64,000 bases of DNA from an uncultured Acidobacteriota bacterium (GTDB lineage Bacteria > Acidobacteriota > UBA6911 > RPQK01 > JAJDTT01): assembly GCA_951812665.1 (NCBI GenBank), contig CATOST010000008.1:1-64000 (forward strand), given 5' to 3'. The position numbers were made by a program, and so were the translations under genes. The notes under the pieces were generated by a model that was given only the letters and a program-made list of their open reading frames with translations, was not told the DNA's origin and did no database searches. Shown in pieces: positions 1 through 9,287 of the stretch (positions are counted from its first letter, which is position 1; each line of letters opens with the position of its first letter).

Positions 1-227
1 TCTCCCGGAAATCCGCCGGGTGGCGGCCGATTAGCAGAAGATGGCCGACTGCGTGCTCGTTCGGAGCCGGCAGCGGGCGGGACGGAGAGAGCGACAAGCC
101 ACCAAGAGCGCTCCCTCTCGGACCCCACCGAATGCAGCCACCCTGCTACCGCGAGCCCGACCGAAGAAATCCTGGCAGGTCCATGGAGCCGATTTCTCGA
201 GGGTCCGTCTCCCGCATTGAGGCATCC

Positions 228-815
228 CTAAAGCCAACCCTTCTTTCTCCATTTGAGCAACGTGTCTCGATCAACCCCCACCTTCCTTGCCACAGCGGCC
301 CAACTCATGCCTCTGTCTCGGAGGGACACCACCAAGGCCTTCCTATCGAGAGTGAACTTGGTCTTCCCGCGGCCGGGTTCTACCGGCGGCGATGCCAACT
401 CCTCCGGAGTCAACTTCCGTCCAGATCGAATCCACCTTTGAAGGTGTGTGTTACACATCCCATGAGAGTCGTGATCCCGATCGCAACCGACGATGTCGCA
501 GGTCCGATTGAGCATCGGATCCGCAAAGTTGAAATACCCTTTGGCCTTCCATGACCTCACCGTAGGCCAGCTCACGCCCAGATGTTCAGCGATTTGCTTC
601 ATGCTTAGACCGCGAGCATTGAGGGACTCCACGAGAACCTTTGTTTCCGGGTGCAGTCTCCCACGATTCGGCTTGAATGCCGCCAGCTCCTCCAGAGTCA
701 TCGTCCATCCTGAACGGCGGAGCTTCGAGTAGTGGGAGATGCACAGACCCTTATATGCCGACTCCGATTCACATCCACGGACAGCGCACTTGCACACTGC
801 TCCTCCCTCACCCAT
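228..815 (-). CDS. Duplicated zinc-finger/helix-turn-helix protein
   Basis: 195 residues made of two tandem copies of one unit. Each unit starts with a probable zinc knuckle of form C-x4-C-x8-C-x2-H (first copy near residues 10-28, second near 106-124). It is followed by a short hydrophilic linker and an HTH-like segment with 'GLSMKQIAEHLGVSW' in copy 1 and 'GMSWAAVARKVGVDR' in copy 2. Such knuckles occur at the N-terminus of phage and mobile-element HNH proteins, but no HNH catalytic motif is present, so a DNA-binding role is the best inference. The start is the ATG at 815; a GTG at 797 behind a purine-rich stretch is an alternative. It lies alone, convergent with nothing recognisable. The product is real-looking because the duplicated cysteine/histidine spacing is conserved; function is unknown. 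Confidence 0.7.
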   Translation of the reverse strand: MGEGGAVCKCAVRGCESESAYKGLCISHYSKLRRSGWTMTLEELAAFKPNRGRLHPETKVLVESLNARGLSMKQIAEHLGVSWPTVRSWKAKGYFNFADPMLNRTCDIVGCDRDHDSHGMCNTHLQRWIRSGRKLTPEELASPPVEPGRGKTKFTLDRKALVVSLRDRGMSWAAVARKVGVDRDTLLKWRKKGWL

Positions 816-943
816 TCGTCCGGGAGGGTCGAAGTCGTTCGATCGGCGGGCAGAAAAGGATATGAGGCGGAAGGAGGCTGGCCAAATGGCCGCCTCCTTC
901 CATCAGTTAAAGAGGATGCTCCGCGTTCACTCCCCCGAGGCAA

Positions 944-3900
944 TCACTGCACCGGGACCACCGGGAGGGTGGTGAAGATCCGGTTGTTGAAATCCATCTC
1001 CAGGGCAACACCGGTGAACATGGACCCCGCCGGCGCGGTGCAGTGCACCGAGCCTTCGAAGTCGTCCGTGTTGGCATTCGGGAAGAGCTCGTTGATGAAC
1101 TCGGAGTTCTGACCGTTGCCAGGCAGTTCGATGGGGTTCTCGCCCATCGGGTTGCCGCCCTTCATCAACCTGCAGGTCACCGTCGTCATTTCCGCCATAA
1201 GGTTGCGGATGGCGGCGCCCGTGTTGATGCCGTCCGCCATGCGGCGGGCCGGGAAGATGGCGGCGTTCACGGCTTCGCTGGCCCCGACTCCGGCGACCCC
1301 GATGTTGGGGATATCGAAGCGGAGGACTCCGCCGATGGGTCCGTCCGAGACGACTCTCACCGAGCCGACGATGAGGTCGCCCATGCCACTGGTCGAGATC
1401 GTCATTTCGCCCATGGGCGGGATCTCGTCCATGACCATCAGAGCGCCGTCTTCGCCGACCTCAACTCCGTCCATCATCGGGTCCACGACCATATCGGCTG
1501 CGATCATGCCGCCATCCTGACCGTAGAAGTAGATGGCCGGGGTCACCGCGGAGGTGGCCACGTTGACGAAGACCAGATCGGAACTCGTTGCCGTGTCTCC
1601 GACCACGCCGTTGGCGAAGTGTGCGAAGTTGAGCATCGATTCGCCGTTATCACCGCCGGTATTCAGCGGCACCATCGGGAGGGTGGTGAAGATCCCGTTG
1701 GCGGCATCCAACTCCAGTGCAACTCCCACGAACATCCCGCCGTCGGCGCCGGTGCAGCGCACCGATCCCACGAAGTCGGTCGTATTCGAACCGGGGAACA
1801 TTTCATCGATGAACAGGGAAATATGGCCGTCGCCGACCAACTCGCCCATTGCCGTATCCATCACTTCACCGCCCTGCATCAGGTAACAAGTCACCGTCAA
1901 GGGCTCGGCGCTGAGGTTGCGGATCGCCGCACCGGTGTTGATTCCACCCGCCATGCGGCGAGCCGGGAAGATGGCGTCGTTGACAGGTTCGCTGGCTCCC
2001 ACGCCGGCCACGCCGACGAAGGGGATGTCGAACCGCAGCACGCCACCCAGGCGGCCGGTGCCGAAGACTCTCACCGAACCGATCACCAGGGCACCTTCGC
2101 CGTTGGTCGAAATGGTCATCTCGCCTCGGCCTGCGATCCCCATGGGAACGGCTAGAGAGCCGTCGGCGGCCATTTCCAGGCCACCCATCAGATCCACCAC
2201 CGAATCGGCGGGAATCATCTTGCCCATCTGGTTGTAGAAGTAGATGGCCGGGGTCACCGTGGAGGTCTCCACGTTCACCAACACGATGTCGGAAGTGATG
2301 GTCACCCCAGTCGATTGGCCGTTGGCAAAGTGGGCGAAGTCGATGCCCTCCATGGGCGTCGCCTCGACCGAGGCTACGGCACCACGCCCTATGGCGTTCA
2401 CCGCTCTCACCTCGATTTCATGGCCGATCCCGTTGGTCAGGCCCGTCATGGTGTAGCTCGTGGCATTCGCGCCGCCCGCCACCGTCATCCAGTTGCTCCA
2501 GCCGGCACCGTTCATCCGGTAGCGCACCTGGTAACCGGTAACCGCGGAGCCGCCGGTGTCGGTCGGCATCCCCCACATCACCGTGATGGTCTCGCTTTCG
2601 ACGCTCGCCGTCAGACCCGTCGGCGCACTGGGCGCCCGGCCCGGCGTCGCGCTGGCTTCAGCCGCTCCACCTTCGCCGACACTGTTCACCGCCCGCACCT
2701 GGAATCGATATTCCGTGCCGTTGGTGAGACCGGTGACCGTGACGCTCCTGGCGTTCCCGGCACCACTGACGGTCGTCCACGCGTCGTCGTAGGCTACGCC
2801 AGATGCAGCGTAGCGGTACTCGTAACGGAGGATCTGCGAGCCGCCGTCAGCCGGCGCACCCCAGCTCAGAGCAACCCGCTCGTCACCGGCGGTGGCCGTC
2901 AGATTCGCCGGCGCACCCGGAGCGGAATCCGCCAGCGTTGCGCTGGCCGTTGCCCCCTCGCCCGCGGCGACGGTGTTCACCGCCCGGACCTCAAACTCGT
3001 AGGACTTTCCGTTCTCCAAATTGCCAACTGTGGTGCTGGTGGCAGTAGCGCCGCCAGAAACGGTGGACCAAGCGCTATAGCCTCCGCCGACCTCCTGGTA
3101 GCGGACCTCGTAGCGGGCGATCGCCGATCCGCCGTCATTGGCCGGCGCGCGCCAAGTCAAGGTCACGCTCTGGTCACCACTTGTCGCCGACAATCCCCTG
3201 GGTGCGCTCGGAGCGCCCTCCACAGGGATGGTCAGAGTCACCCTCGGACCTTCGAGACCCGAGTAGTCTCCGCCCGTCACCGAATGCGTCAGCGTGAAGG
3301 ACTGCTCCTCGTCCGTTCCGGCGTCCGCCGCCACCTCCACCGTTACAGTCTGGTCGCGGTCCCAGTTGTCCCGGGTGAAGACCAGCGACGACCCGGTCGA
3401 CGGCCCGCTGGCCGTCACGCCGTCGGATGGGCTATTCACCACCACCGTTACGGCGTCCAGCGGCTCCGATGCAAGGCCGACTCTGTAGGTCCCCCTGGAT
3501 CCCGCAGCTACGGTCAACGAGGTGGGACTCGCCGTCACGCCCCGCTTGTCGTTCTCCTTGAACGTCACCGTCACGGATGAGATCGTCACCGGGGCGTCGG
3601 CATTCTCGTACTCTTCCGCACCGGATGCCGTGTGGGTCAGCGTTACGGCGGGATCCTGAACGGCGTCGTCGTCTTCCCTCAGGCTTACAGTCACCGTTTG
3701 CTCGCGGTCCCAATTGTTGGTGGAGAAACTCAGCGTTCTCGTCGTATTCCCGTTCACCCTGACGTCTCCGGTCGCACCGGAAACGGCCACTCTTACGGTC
3801 GCCGTCGGCTGCGAGGTCAGCACCACGGTGTAGGGTTCGCTGCTACCCTCCGTGACCTCCAGCGAGGTCGGATTAACGGCAACTCCCGCGTCAGTACTGC

Positions 3901-6799
3901 TCTTGATCGTCAAGCTTACGACCCCGTCTGCGTAGCCGCCTGCTTCGTGCGTCAAAGTGTCGGGATTGAGGGGGTCGCTCGTTTCCGTCGCGTTAGAGGC
4001 CGCGTGCACAGTTATCGTCCTGGGCGAGGACCAGTTGTCGGGAGTGAATGTCAGGGGCGCCGGGCTCACGGTCACGCCAGAGGGTGCACCGGTGATCGTC
4101 ATTGGCACATCTGCCGCCGGCCTGGAACCGAGCGCAACCGTATAGGTGCGGCGCGTCCCTTGGGCCATCTGCAGCGACGGGGTACTCACGACTATCGCCG
4201 CCGTGTCGTTATCCGCGATTGTCACCACCACGTCCGATGCATTTTCGTTGTCGTACCCGCCGCCACTCACCGTGTGCATCAGCGTGACGGTGGATTCGGG
4301 CGTGGCGTTGTCGTCCTCGGCGGCCGTCACCGTCACCGGCTGCGGTCTCTTCCAGTCGCCCCGCGTGAACGTCAGGGACGTGGGATTCACGACCAAAGAC
4401 TCGGTTTTCGCCTCCGCCAAGCCACCCAAGGTTACCTTCACCGTGCCGGTGGGCTCCGAGCCCAGAACGACCGTATACCTTGCCGACGCTCCTCCCTCGG
4501 TCACGGAAAGTGCCGTCGGAGTCACTATCACACCCTTCCTGTGGGTGTCGTCTTCGGTAATCATCACCGTCACCGTGCCCGAGGGCGCGCCGGAATATCC
4601 GCCTCCACTGGCCACGTGCGTCAGCTCCACGTCGACGTCCGGCTCCGCGTCGTCGTCCTGGCCCGCCTTCACCTCCACCATCTGCTCTTCATCCCAGTTG
4701 CTGGTGGTAAATATCAGGCGGGACGGTTTAACGGTGACGTCGCCTGACGCTCCGCGCACCATTACCGTCACCGTCCCAGTCGGCTGTGATTCCAGTCTGA
4801 CCGAGTACATGCCGGTCATGCCCTCACCAACGGTCAGGGATGAGGTAGCCACGTCCGGAGATTCATCCGGCAGCAGCGTCGTATCCACAATGATGCCGCG
4901 CTCATGGATTTCCTCGATCGTTACCCGGACGCTGCCCGCTCTCGTGCCGTCGTAGTCCCCGCCGCGCACCGTGTGGGTCAGCGTCACGGGGTCATCGGTC
5001 ACTCCGTCGTCGTCGGTGGCGGCGGTGACGTCCACTTCCTGCGCTGTGGACCAATCGTCATCCGTGAAGATCAACTGTGACGGGTCTACAGTTACGTCAC
5101 CCGAAACTCCACCGACGCTCACCGTCACCCTGTCTTCATCATCACCAACCGGCTGGGAATCGAGCAGGATGCTGTAGGTTGCGGTCCCGCCCTCGATCAC
5201 CTCGAGTGACGTCCGCGATATGGTCACGCCCTTCGTGTCGCTTTCCCGCACCGTCGCCCGCAAGATTCCGTTGGCGACAATGGAGCGACCGATGGTGTGC
5301 GTAATCGTGACCGTTTCCTGCACCGCGTTGTCATCCACGGGCCCGGTCACAGTCACCGTCTGCGCCGTGTTCCAGGTGGCACCATCGCCCTGATCGTCGG
5401 GTCCTGCAAAGGTCAGGCTCTCCGTCGTCGACCCATTCACTTGAAAGCCCGAATCCGCGGGGACGTTCACTGTCACGGTCTCACTGTCATCCTCGCCAGG
5501 ATTCGCCGCCAGCCTCACGGTGTATTCCGCGTCACTGCCCTCGTTTATGGTCACCGAGCTTCGACTCAATCTGACGGCTGCCTCCGAACCGGGGATGGTC
5601 ACGATGACATCGGCTACAACGGCATCGGCAGTATCTCCGTCCGCGGTATTATCTTCCGTGGTGTCGTAGGCTTTGTCCCTGCTGCTCGAAGAAGTATCGA
5701 TCATGTTCACCAGTGTCACAGGTGAATCATTCGCGGTATCGAAATCGGAGTCGGCCCGGACCGTCACCGTCTGTGGACGGTTCCAAGTGCTCGATGAGAA
5801 ACTCAAGCTGGACGGGCTGACGCTGAAGTCATCCACCTCTTCCGTCACCCTGATCCTCACCGTGTTCGTCGGCTGAGTATTCAGGACGATGGAAAAGGTC
5901 CCTCTCGCGCCGGCAGCGATGTTGAGCGCGGCGGGGCTCACCGTCACGCCCCGCGTGTCGTTGTCAACGACCGCCACCGACACGGTAGCCGCCGACTCGC
6001 CGGTATAGTCGCCGCCCCGCACGGTATGCGTGAGGGTTGCGGTGTCGTTCTCCGCGTCGAGATCCTCGCCCGCAAAAACGGTCACCGTCTGCGCCGTGTT
6101 GTAGTTGCTGGAGAAGAAGAGCCGGGAAGGACTCACCGCGAGCTCGCCCGAGACCCCTCCCACATCCACGGTCACCACGTCGGTGGGCTCGCTCGTGAGC
6201 ACCACCGTGTAAGTGGTGCTGTCCGCCTCCGTCAGCGTATCCGCCAGTTGCGTCACCGTCACGCCCCGCATTTCGTTTTCCTGGGCCGTCACCCGCACGG
6301 ACGCGTTCGCCAAGGCCACGGAATCGTCATCGTCACCAATGGTCGCCGTGTGGGTGAGGGTCACGGTCTCCGCTACCGCGTCATTGTCTTCGACTGCCGT
6401 TACCATCACCGTCTGCTCATCGTCCCAGGTGCCGTTGTCTCCACCTGGTTCCGTGGGCGCCGTGAAAAGAAGTACGACCGACGTGTCGTCCGCTGTTGTA
6501 TCTGACGTCGAACTCACTCTGAGGTCGCCGCTATCGGTCGCTGCGCCGACAACCGTCACGGTCACGTTCTCGGCCGGTTCGGCGTCCAGCACGACCGTGT
6601 ACTCTTCCGCGGCTCCGCCTTCCGGGACTTCCAGCGTCGGGGGAGTCACGGTCACGGCCAGCCTGCCCTGGGCGAAGGCCAGTTGCGGCGCAGCCAGAAG
6701 CATCACGGCCAAGAGGGGTAGAAAACCCCTACCGATGTGGACAAAGCAAGTGTTTCTTAGGCCGTCACAGATCGATGCGGACCTACTGCGTTTCGGCAT
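944..6799 (-). CDS. Giant secreted Calx-beta-like/FN3 repeat protein
   Basis: About 1951 residues. The ATG at 6799 is preferred over an in-frame TTG at 6814 because GGAGGG lies just upstream of the ATG and the TTG overlaps it. A signal peptide (positive start, hydrophobic run, 'AFAQG') is followed by ten repeats of roughly 100 residues. Each repeat begins like 'GVTVSPTSLxVxEG', has a 'W..xQTVTV' strand and ends with acidic 'EDDDAxxD..TLTHT', a Calx-beta-like beta-sandwich pattern rich in Asp that may bind calcium. Three fibronectin type III domains follow, each starting 'APxAPxxL'. The C-terminus is a roughly 220-residue module present twice, each copy beginning 'FAHFANG' and ending 'IFTTLPxVP'. 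No LPXTG, PEP-CTERM or autotransporter domain was seen, so the anchoring mode is unknown. Likely an exported adhesin or matrix protein. Confidence 0.85.
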   Translation of the reverse strand: MPKRSRSASICDGLRNTCFVHIGRGFLPLLAVMLLAAPQLAFAQGRLAVTVTPPTLEVPEGGAAEEYTVVLDAEPAENVTVTVVGAATDSGDLRVSSTSDTTADDTSVVLLFTAPTEPGGDNGTWDDEQTVMVTAVEDNDAVAETVTLTHTATIGDDDDSVALANASVRVTAQENEMRGVTVTQLADTLTEADSTTYTVVLTSEPTDVVTVDVGGVSGELAVSPSRLFFSSNYNTAQTVTVFAGEDLDAENDTATLTHTVRGGDYTGESAATVSVAVVDNDTRGVTVSPAALNIAAGARGTFSIVLNTQPTNTVRIRVTEEVDDFSVSPSSLSFSSSTWNRPQTVTVRADSDFDTANDSPVTLVNMIDTSSSSRDKAYDTTEDNTADGDTADAVVADVIVTIPGSEAAVRLSRSSVTINEGSDAEYTVRLAANPGEDDSETVTVNVPADSGFQVNGSTTESLTFAGPDDQGDGATWNTAQTVTVTGPVDDNAVQETVTITHTIGRSIVANGILRATVRESDTKGVTISRTSLEVIEGGTATYSILLDSQPVGDDEDRVTVSVGGVSGDVTVDPSQLIFTDDDWSTAQEVDVTAATDDDGVTDDPVTLTHTVRGGDYDGTRAGSVRVTIEEIHERGIIVDTTLLPDESPDVATSSLTVGEGMTGMYSVRLESQPTGTVTVMVRGASGDVTVKPSRLIFTTSNWDEEQMVEVKAGQDDDAEPDVDVELTHVASGGGYSGAPSGTVTVMITEDDTHRKGVIVTPTALSVTEGGASARYTVVLGSEPTGTVKVTLGGLAEAKTESLVVNPTSLTFTRGDWKRPQPVTVTAAEDDNATPESTVTLMHTVSGGGYDNENASDVVVTIADNDTAAIVVSTPSLQMAQGTRRTYTVALGSRPAADVPMTITGAPSGVTVSPAPLTFTPDNWSSPRTITVHAASNATETSDPLNPDTLTHEAGGYADGVVSLTIKSSTDAGVAVNPTSLEVTEGSSEPYTVVLTSQPTATVRVAVSGATGDVRVNGNTTRTLSFSTNNWDREQTVTVSLREDDDAVQDPAVTLTHTASGAEEYENADAPVTISSVTVTFKENDKRGVTASPTSLTVAAGSRGTYRVGLASEPLDAVTVVVNSPSDGVTASGPSTGSSLVFTRDNWDRDQTVTVEVAADAGTDEEQSFTLTHSVTGGDYSGLEGPRVTLTIPVEGAPSAPRGLSATSGDQSVTLTWRAPANDGGSAIARYEVRYQEVGGGYSAWSTVSGGATATSTTVGNLENGKSYEFEVRAVNTVAAGEGATASATLADSAPGAPANLTATAGDERVALSWGAPADGGSQILRYEYRYAASGVAYDDAWTTVSGAGNARSVTVTGLTNGTEYRFQVRAVNSVGEGGAAEASATPGRAPSAPTGLTASVESETITVMWGMPTDTGGSAVTGYQVRYRMNGAGWSNWMTVAGGANATSYTMTGLTNGIGHEIEVRAVNAIGRGAVASVEATPMEGIDFAHFANGQSTGVTITSDIVLVNVETSTVTPAIYFYNQMGKMIPADSVVDLMGGLEMAADGSLAVPMGIAGRGEMTISTNGEGALVIGSVRVFGTGRLGGVLRFDIPFVGVAGVGASEPVNDAIFPARRMAGGINTGAAIRNLSAEPLTVTCYLMQGGEVMDTAMGELVGDGHISLFIDEMFPGSNTTDFVGSVRCTGADGGMFVGVALELDAANGIFTTLPMVPLNTGGDNGESMLNFAHFANGVVGDTATSSDLVFVNVATSAVTPAIYFYGQDGGMIAADMVVDPMMDGVEVGEDGALMVMDEIPPMGEMTISTSGMGDLIVGSVRVVSDGPIGGVLRFDIPNIGVAGVGASEAVNAAIFPARRMADGINTGAAIRNLMAEMTTVTCRLMKGGNPMGENPIELPGNGQNSEFINELFPNANTDDFEGSVHCTAPAGSMFTGVALEMDFNNRIFTTLPVVPVQ

Positions 6800-7217
6800 G
6801 GGGATTCCCTCCAAATACGATCTAGCGCTGTCGGGCTCTTCTCACAGGTGTTTTTTCTCACTGGTGCTTTTCCTGATTCGTACGGAATACAGGAGGCACC
6901 CAAAGCGTCAACGGATGATAGCATATCAATACTGACATCTATCTAACTGATGTTCCGTGCGCAAAAATGTGGCACCGAAGAGATTCTTTCGCCACACCAA
7001 GATAAGGTATCATTCGTTGCCTCAAAGAAGGACCTCCCCGAAGAAAGTCCCGAGGTCACTGCCCTCATCGTAGATCTCGACCGGCGTCGATGCCGATCCG
7101 GGAGTTCGTCCTTCAGATGCTCATTCCGCTGATTCAACTTGGACGGAGTCAGTCGCTCGTATTGAGCATGCAGCTCTCGCTCGTGCGCCTCACGACTAAA
7201 CCGTCCACGAAAACGGG
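6800..7217. other. Intergenic region upstream of the giant repeat gene
   Basis: No convincing gene. The part next to 6800 holds the ribosome-binding site and presumably the promoter of the leftward repeat protein. The rest (about 6940-7217) lies downstream of the truncated glycosyltransferase. A leftward open frame continues through it, but the translation resembles no family I know and may be decayed sequence. Confidence 0.5.
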
Positions 7218-8045
7218 TCAACTCCAGAGTGGAATGACGACGAAGACGAAGCGATATTCCTTGTGCGACTGTGCCGAGTGGATCAGCAGTGGCAGGGTGA
7301 TGAGGACCGGCAGCAGAGCATAGTGCCGCAGGTCGCGTAAGGCCGCCACGATGCGCAATGCCGCGATCCCCGCACTCGCGATCAAGAGCCACGAGGCGAA
7401 CTGGTGGAACGGGCTTTCGCCGGCGCGCAGGTCGCCGAGGGCAAGGTTGACGCGGATGTTGGTGAGATAGGAGTGAAACAACCCGCCGTTCCATGTGATC
7501 GCATCCAATGCGCCGACCGCGACCAGAACTGCGGCTGCGGCCACCACGAGTTGCACCTTCTTTCGGGTGCGCAGAAAGAGCAGGCCGAGGACGAGCAGGG
7601 CCAACGGGGCATGCTGCACCCGGACCGCCGCGGTCAGCACCGCAAGCAGAGCCGCCGCCAGGACCACCCGCAGTCGATCCGGCGCCGCCCGCACACAGAG
7701 CGCAAGCAACGGCGTCAGCAGGGCTGTGGCGACGAACTCCGTCATCGGTTTGTGACCGAACCCGACGAACTCGTACCAGAACGCACCCACCAGCAGCGCC
7801 ACCCGCCCCGACAGTTCCCCGAAATGCCGTCGGGCAAAAAAGTACATTCCCGCCGCGATGAGCAGGGAGAGCGCGCAGAACACCAGTTCAACGCCGCCGA
7901 CATACCAGAACGGCTCTCCGAGACCAACGGCGTCGAACAGCCTCAGAACCCCCGCGACCACCCCAGGGATCAGCCAGGAGCGCGCCCCGTAGAAGTACTC
8001 CCAGTAGATGACGCCAAGGATGTCTCTCCTGGCACTTGAATCACT
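7218..8045 (-). pseudogene. Truncated GT22 mannosyltransferase-like membrane protein
   Basis: The frame opens right after a TGA at 8046-8048 and has no usable start before residues matching the GT22 (Alg9/Alg12/PIG-B) family: 'YWEYFYGARSWLIPG' near 7962-8010, multiple hydrophobic segments, and the hallmark 'HSAQSHKEYRFVFVVIPL' just before the stop at 7218. GT22 enzymes are polytopic proteins of about 450-550 residues that take mannose from a lipid-phosphate donor. Only about 265 residues remain, without the N-terminal 'HPDE' loop and without everything after the HKEYR motif. A truncated copy is therefore more likely than a working enzyme. Its neighbours (lipid-phosphate mannose synthase, TMTC-like transferase) fit one glycosylation pathway. 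Confidence 0.75.
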
Positions 8046-8177
8046 TCATGCGTTTCTGACCGGAGTCGGGACAGGGCCTCCCTCGTCACCGAATCTGGCG
8101 GGATTTCGGCACTATTCCTTCGACGGCGGTGAGAGGCAATCGAGTCTCTGCCCCGCCGCGGGCAGAATGGAGCCATA

Positions 8178-8428
8178 TTGATCGATCAGGACCTGTTCGT
8201 CATCGGCACCGGACCCACAGGGCAAAGAGCCGCCATCCAGGTGGCCAAGCTGGGAAGGAGAGTCGGGATCTGCGACCGGCGCGAGGTCGTGGGGGGGTCT
8301 GCATGAACACGGGAACCATCCCCTCCAAGACCTTCCGCGAGGCCCTCCTCTATCTGACGGGTTACCGGCAGCGGGCCATTTACGGAGAATCGTATACGCT
8401 CAAGGAAGACTTGGAGATGCAGGAACTC
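8178..8428 (+). pseudogene. sthA: Remnant of soluble pyridine nucleotide transhydrogenase
   Basis: The N-terminal FAD-binding part is readable: 'DQDLFVIGTGPTGQRAAIQ' followed by 'LGRRVGICDRREVVGG'. It then continues in another frame as 'VCMNTGTIPSKTFREALLYLTGYRQR', the redox-active-cysteine region of the SthA/lipoamide-dehydrogenase family. The break sits in a run of seven G at 8291-8297, where eight would restore the frame, so it is a one-base deletion (or an assembly error). Homology stops around 8428, some 85 codons into a protein of about 465 residues, so the gene is also truncated. It is fused directly to the 5' end of the glycosyltransferase gene, which marks a deletion junction. Confidence 0.8.
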
Positions 8429-8474
8429 CATGGGCCAACAAAATTTACGAGTCTTTTACGATCAGGGTTTCCCT

Positions 8475-9221
8475 ATGCCCGACCCAGTGTCCATCGTCGT
8501 GCCGACGTTTCGGGAGGCCGCGAATATCCCGTCCCTGCTTCGCCGCGTCGCGGCCGCGTTGTCCGAATGGCCCACCGAGTGGGAATTAATCCTGGTGGAC
8601 GACGACTCGAACGACGGCAGCGAGACTGTCGTGGCGGAGTGGGGGTGCCGACTCCCCGTTCGCATGGAGATCCGACGCGACGCGCCCAGGGACCTGTCCC
8701 GCTCGGTACTCCTTGGCATGCGGCTCGCTCGCTTCGACCGGCTGGTGGTGATGGACGCCGACCTGTCGCACCCGCCGGAGCAGATCCCCGACTTGCTTGC
8801 CGCCCTTGAACCCGACTGCGACATCGTCGTCGGCAGCCGATACGTGTCTGATGCACGGGTGGATCCTGCCTGGGGCTGGTCCCGGGCGTTCCTGTCACGG
8901 GTCGGGACACTGATGGCGCGTCCGCTAGTAAATTGTCGCGACCCCCTGTCGGGGTTCTTCGCGATTGATCGCCGGACCCTTCCCGATCTGGATGAGGTCC
9001 ATCCTCTTGGCTATAAGATTGCTCTTGAACTGATGGCACGCGGGAAGCTTCGAGTCCGGGAAGTCCCGATCCGGTTCGACCCTCGCAGCCGGGGCCAGAG
9101 CAAGTTGAACTGGCGAACACACGTCCACTTTCTGCGCCATCTTTGCCGACTGTACGCCCCCCGCGTCGGGGAAACGGTGCGGAAGACACGCTTGGACGAA
9201 AAGCCTGGCGATGCGCCGTGA
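8475..9221 (+). CDS. Polyprenol-phosphate mannose synthase-like GT2
   Basis: 248 residues from the ATG at 8475, just before 'DPVSIVVPTFREAANI', the standard N-terminus of the family. Further motifs are 'LVDDDSNDGS' (nucleotide-sugar binding), 'VMDADLSHPPEQ' (DxD metal site), 'GSRYV' and 'DPLSGFFA'. The C-terminus carries no membrane anchor, as in eukaryotic DPM1-type enzymes. Known family reaction: transfer of mannose or another hexose from the nucleotide sugar to a polyprenyl phosphate on the cytoplasmic face of the membrane. It is followed after 66 bases by a TMTC-like transferase, so it probably supplies that enzyme's lipid donor (inference). The start may extend to an in-frame ATG at 8430, but that part lies on the transhydrogenase junction. 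Confidence 0.85.
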   Translation: MPDPVSIVVPTFREAANIPSLLRRVAAALSEWPTEWELILVDDDSNDGSETVVAEWGCRLPVRMEIRRDAPRDLSRSVLLGMRLARFDRLVVMDADLSHPPEQIPDLLAALEPDCDIVVGSRYVSDARVDPAWGWSRAFLSRVGTLMARPLVNCRDPLSGFFAIDRRTLPDLDEVHPLGYKIALELMARGKLRVREVPIRFDPRSRGQSKLNWRTHVHFLRHLCRLYAPRVGETVRKTRLDEKPGDAP

Positions 9222-9287
9222 CCGCTGCGGTGACGATGTTCGGTCGCCACCGAATGGCCGGGCCGGGCCATCGAGGGCAAGAGCAAC

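Noticed and set aside
1043..6505. Many long open frames on the plus strand opposite the giant repeat gene
   Set aside because: They are antisense shadows of a GC-rich repetitive gene: no ribosome-binding sites, His/Arg/Pro-rich composition and no known motifs.
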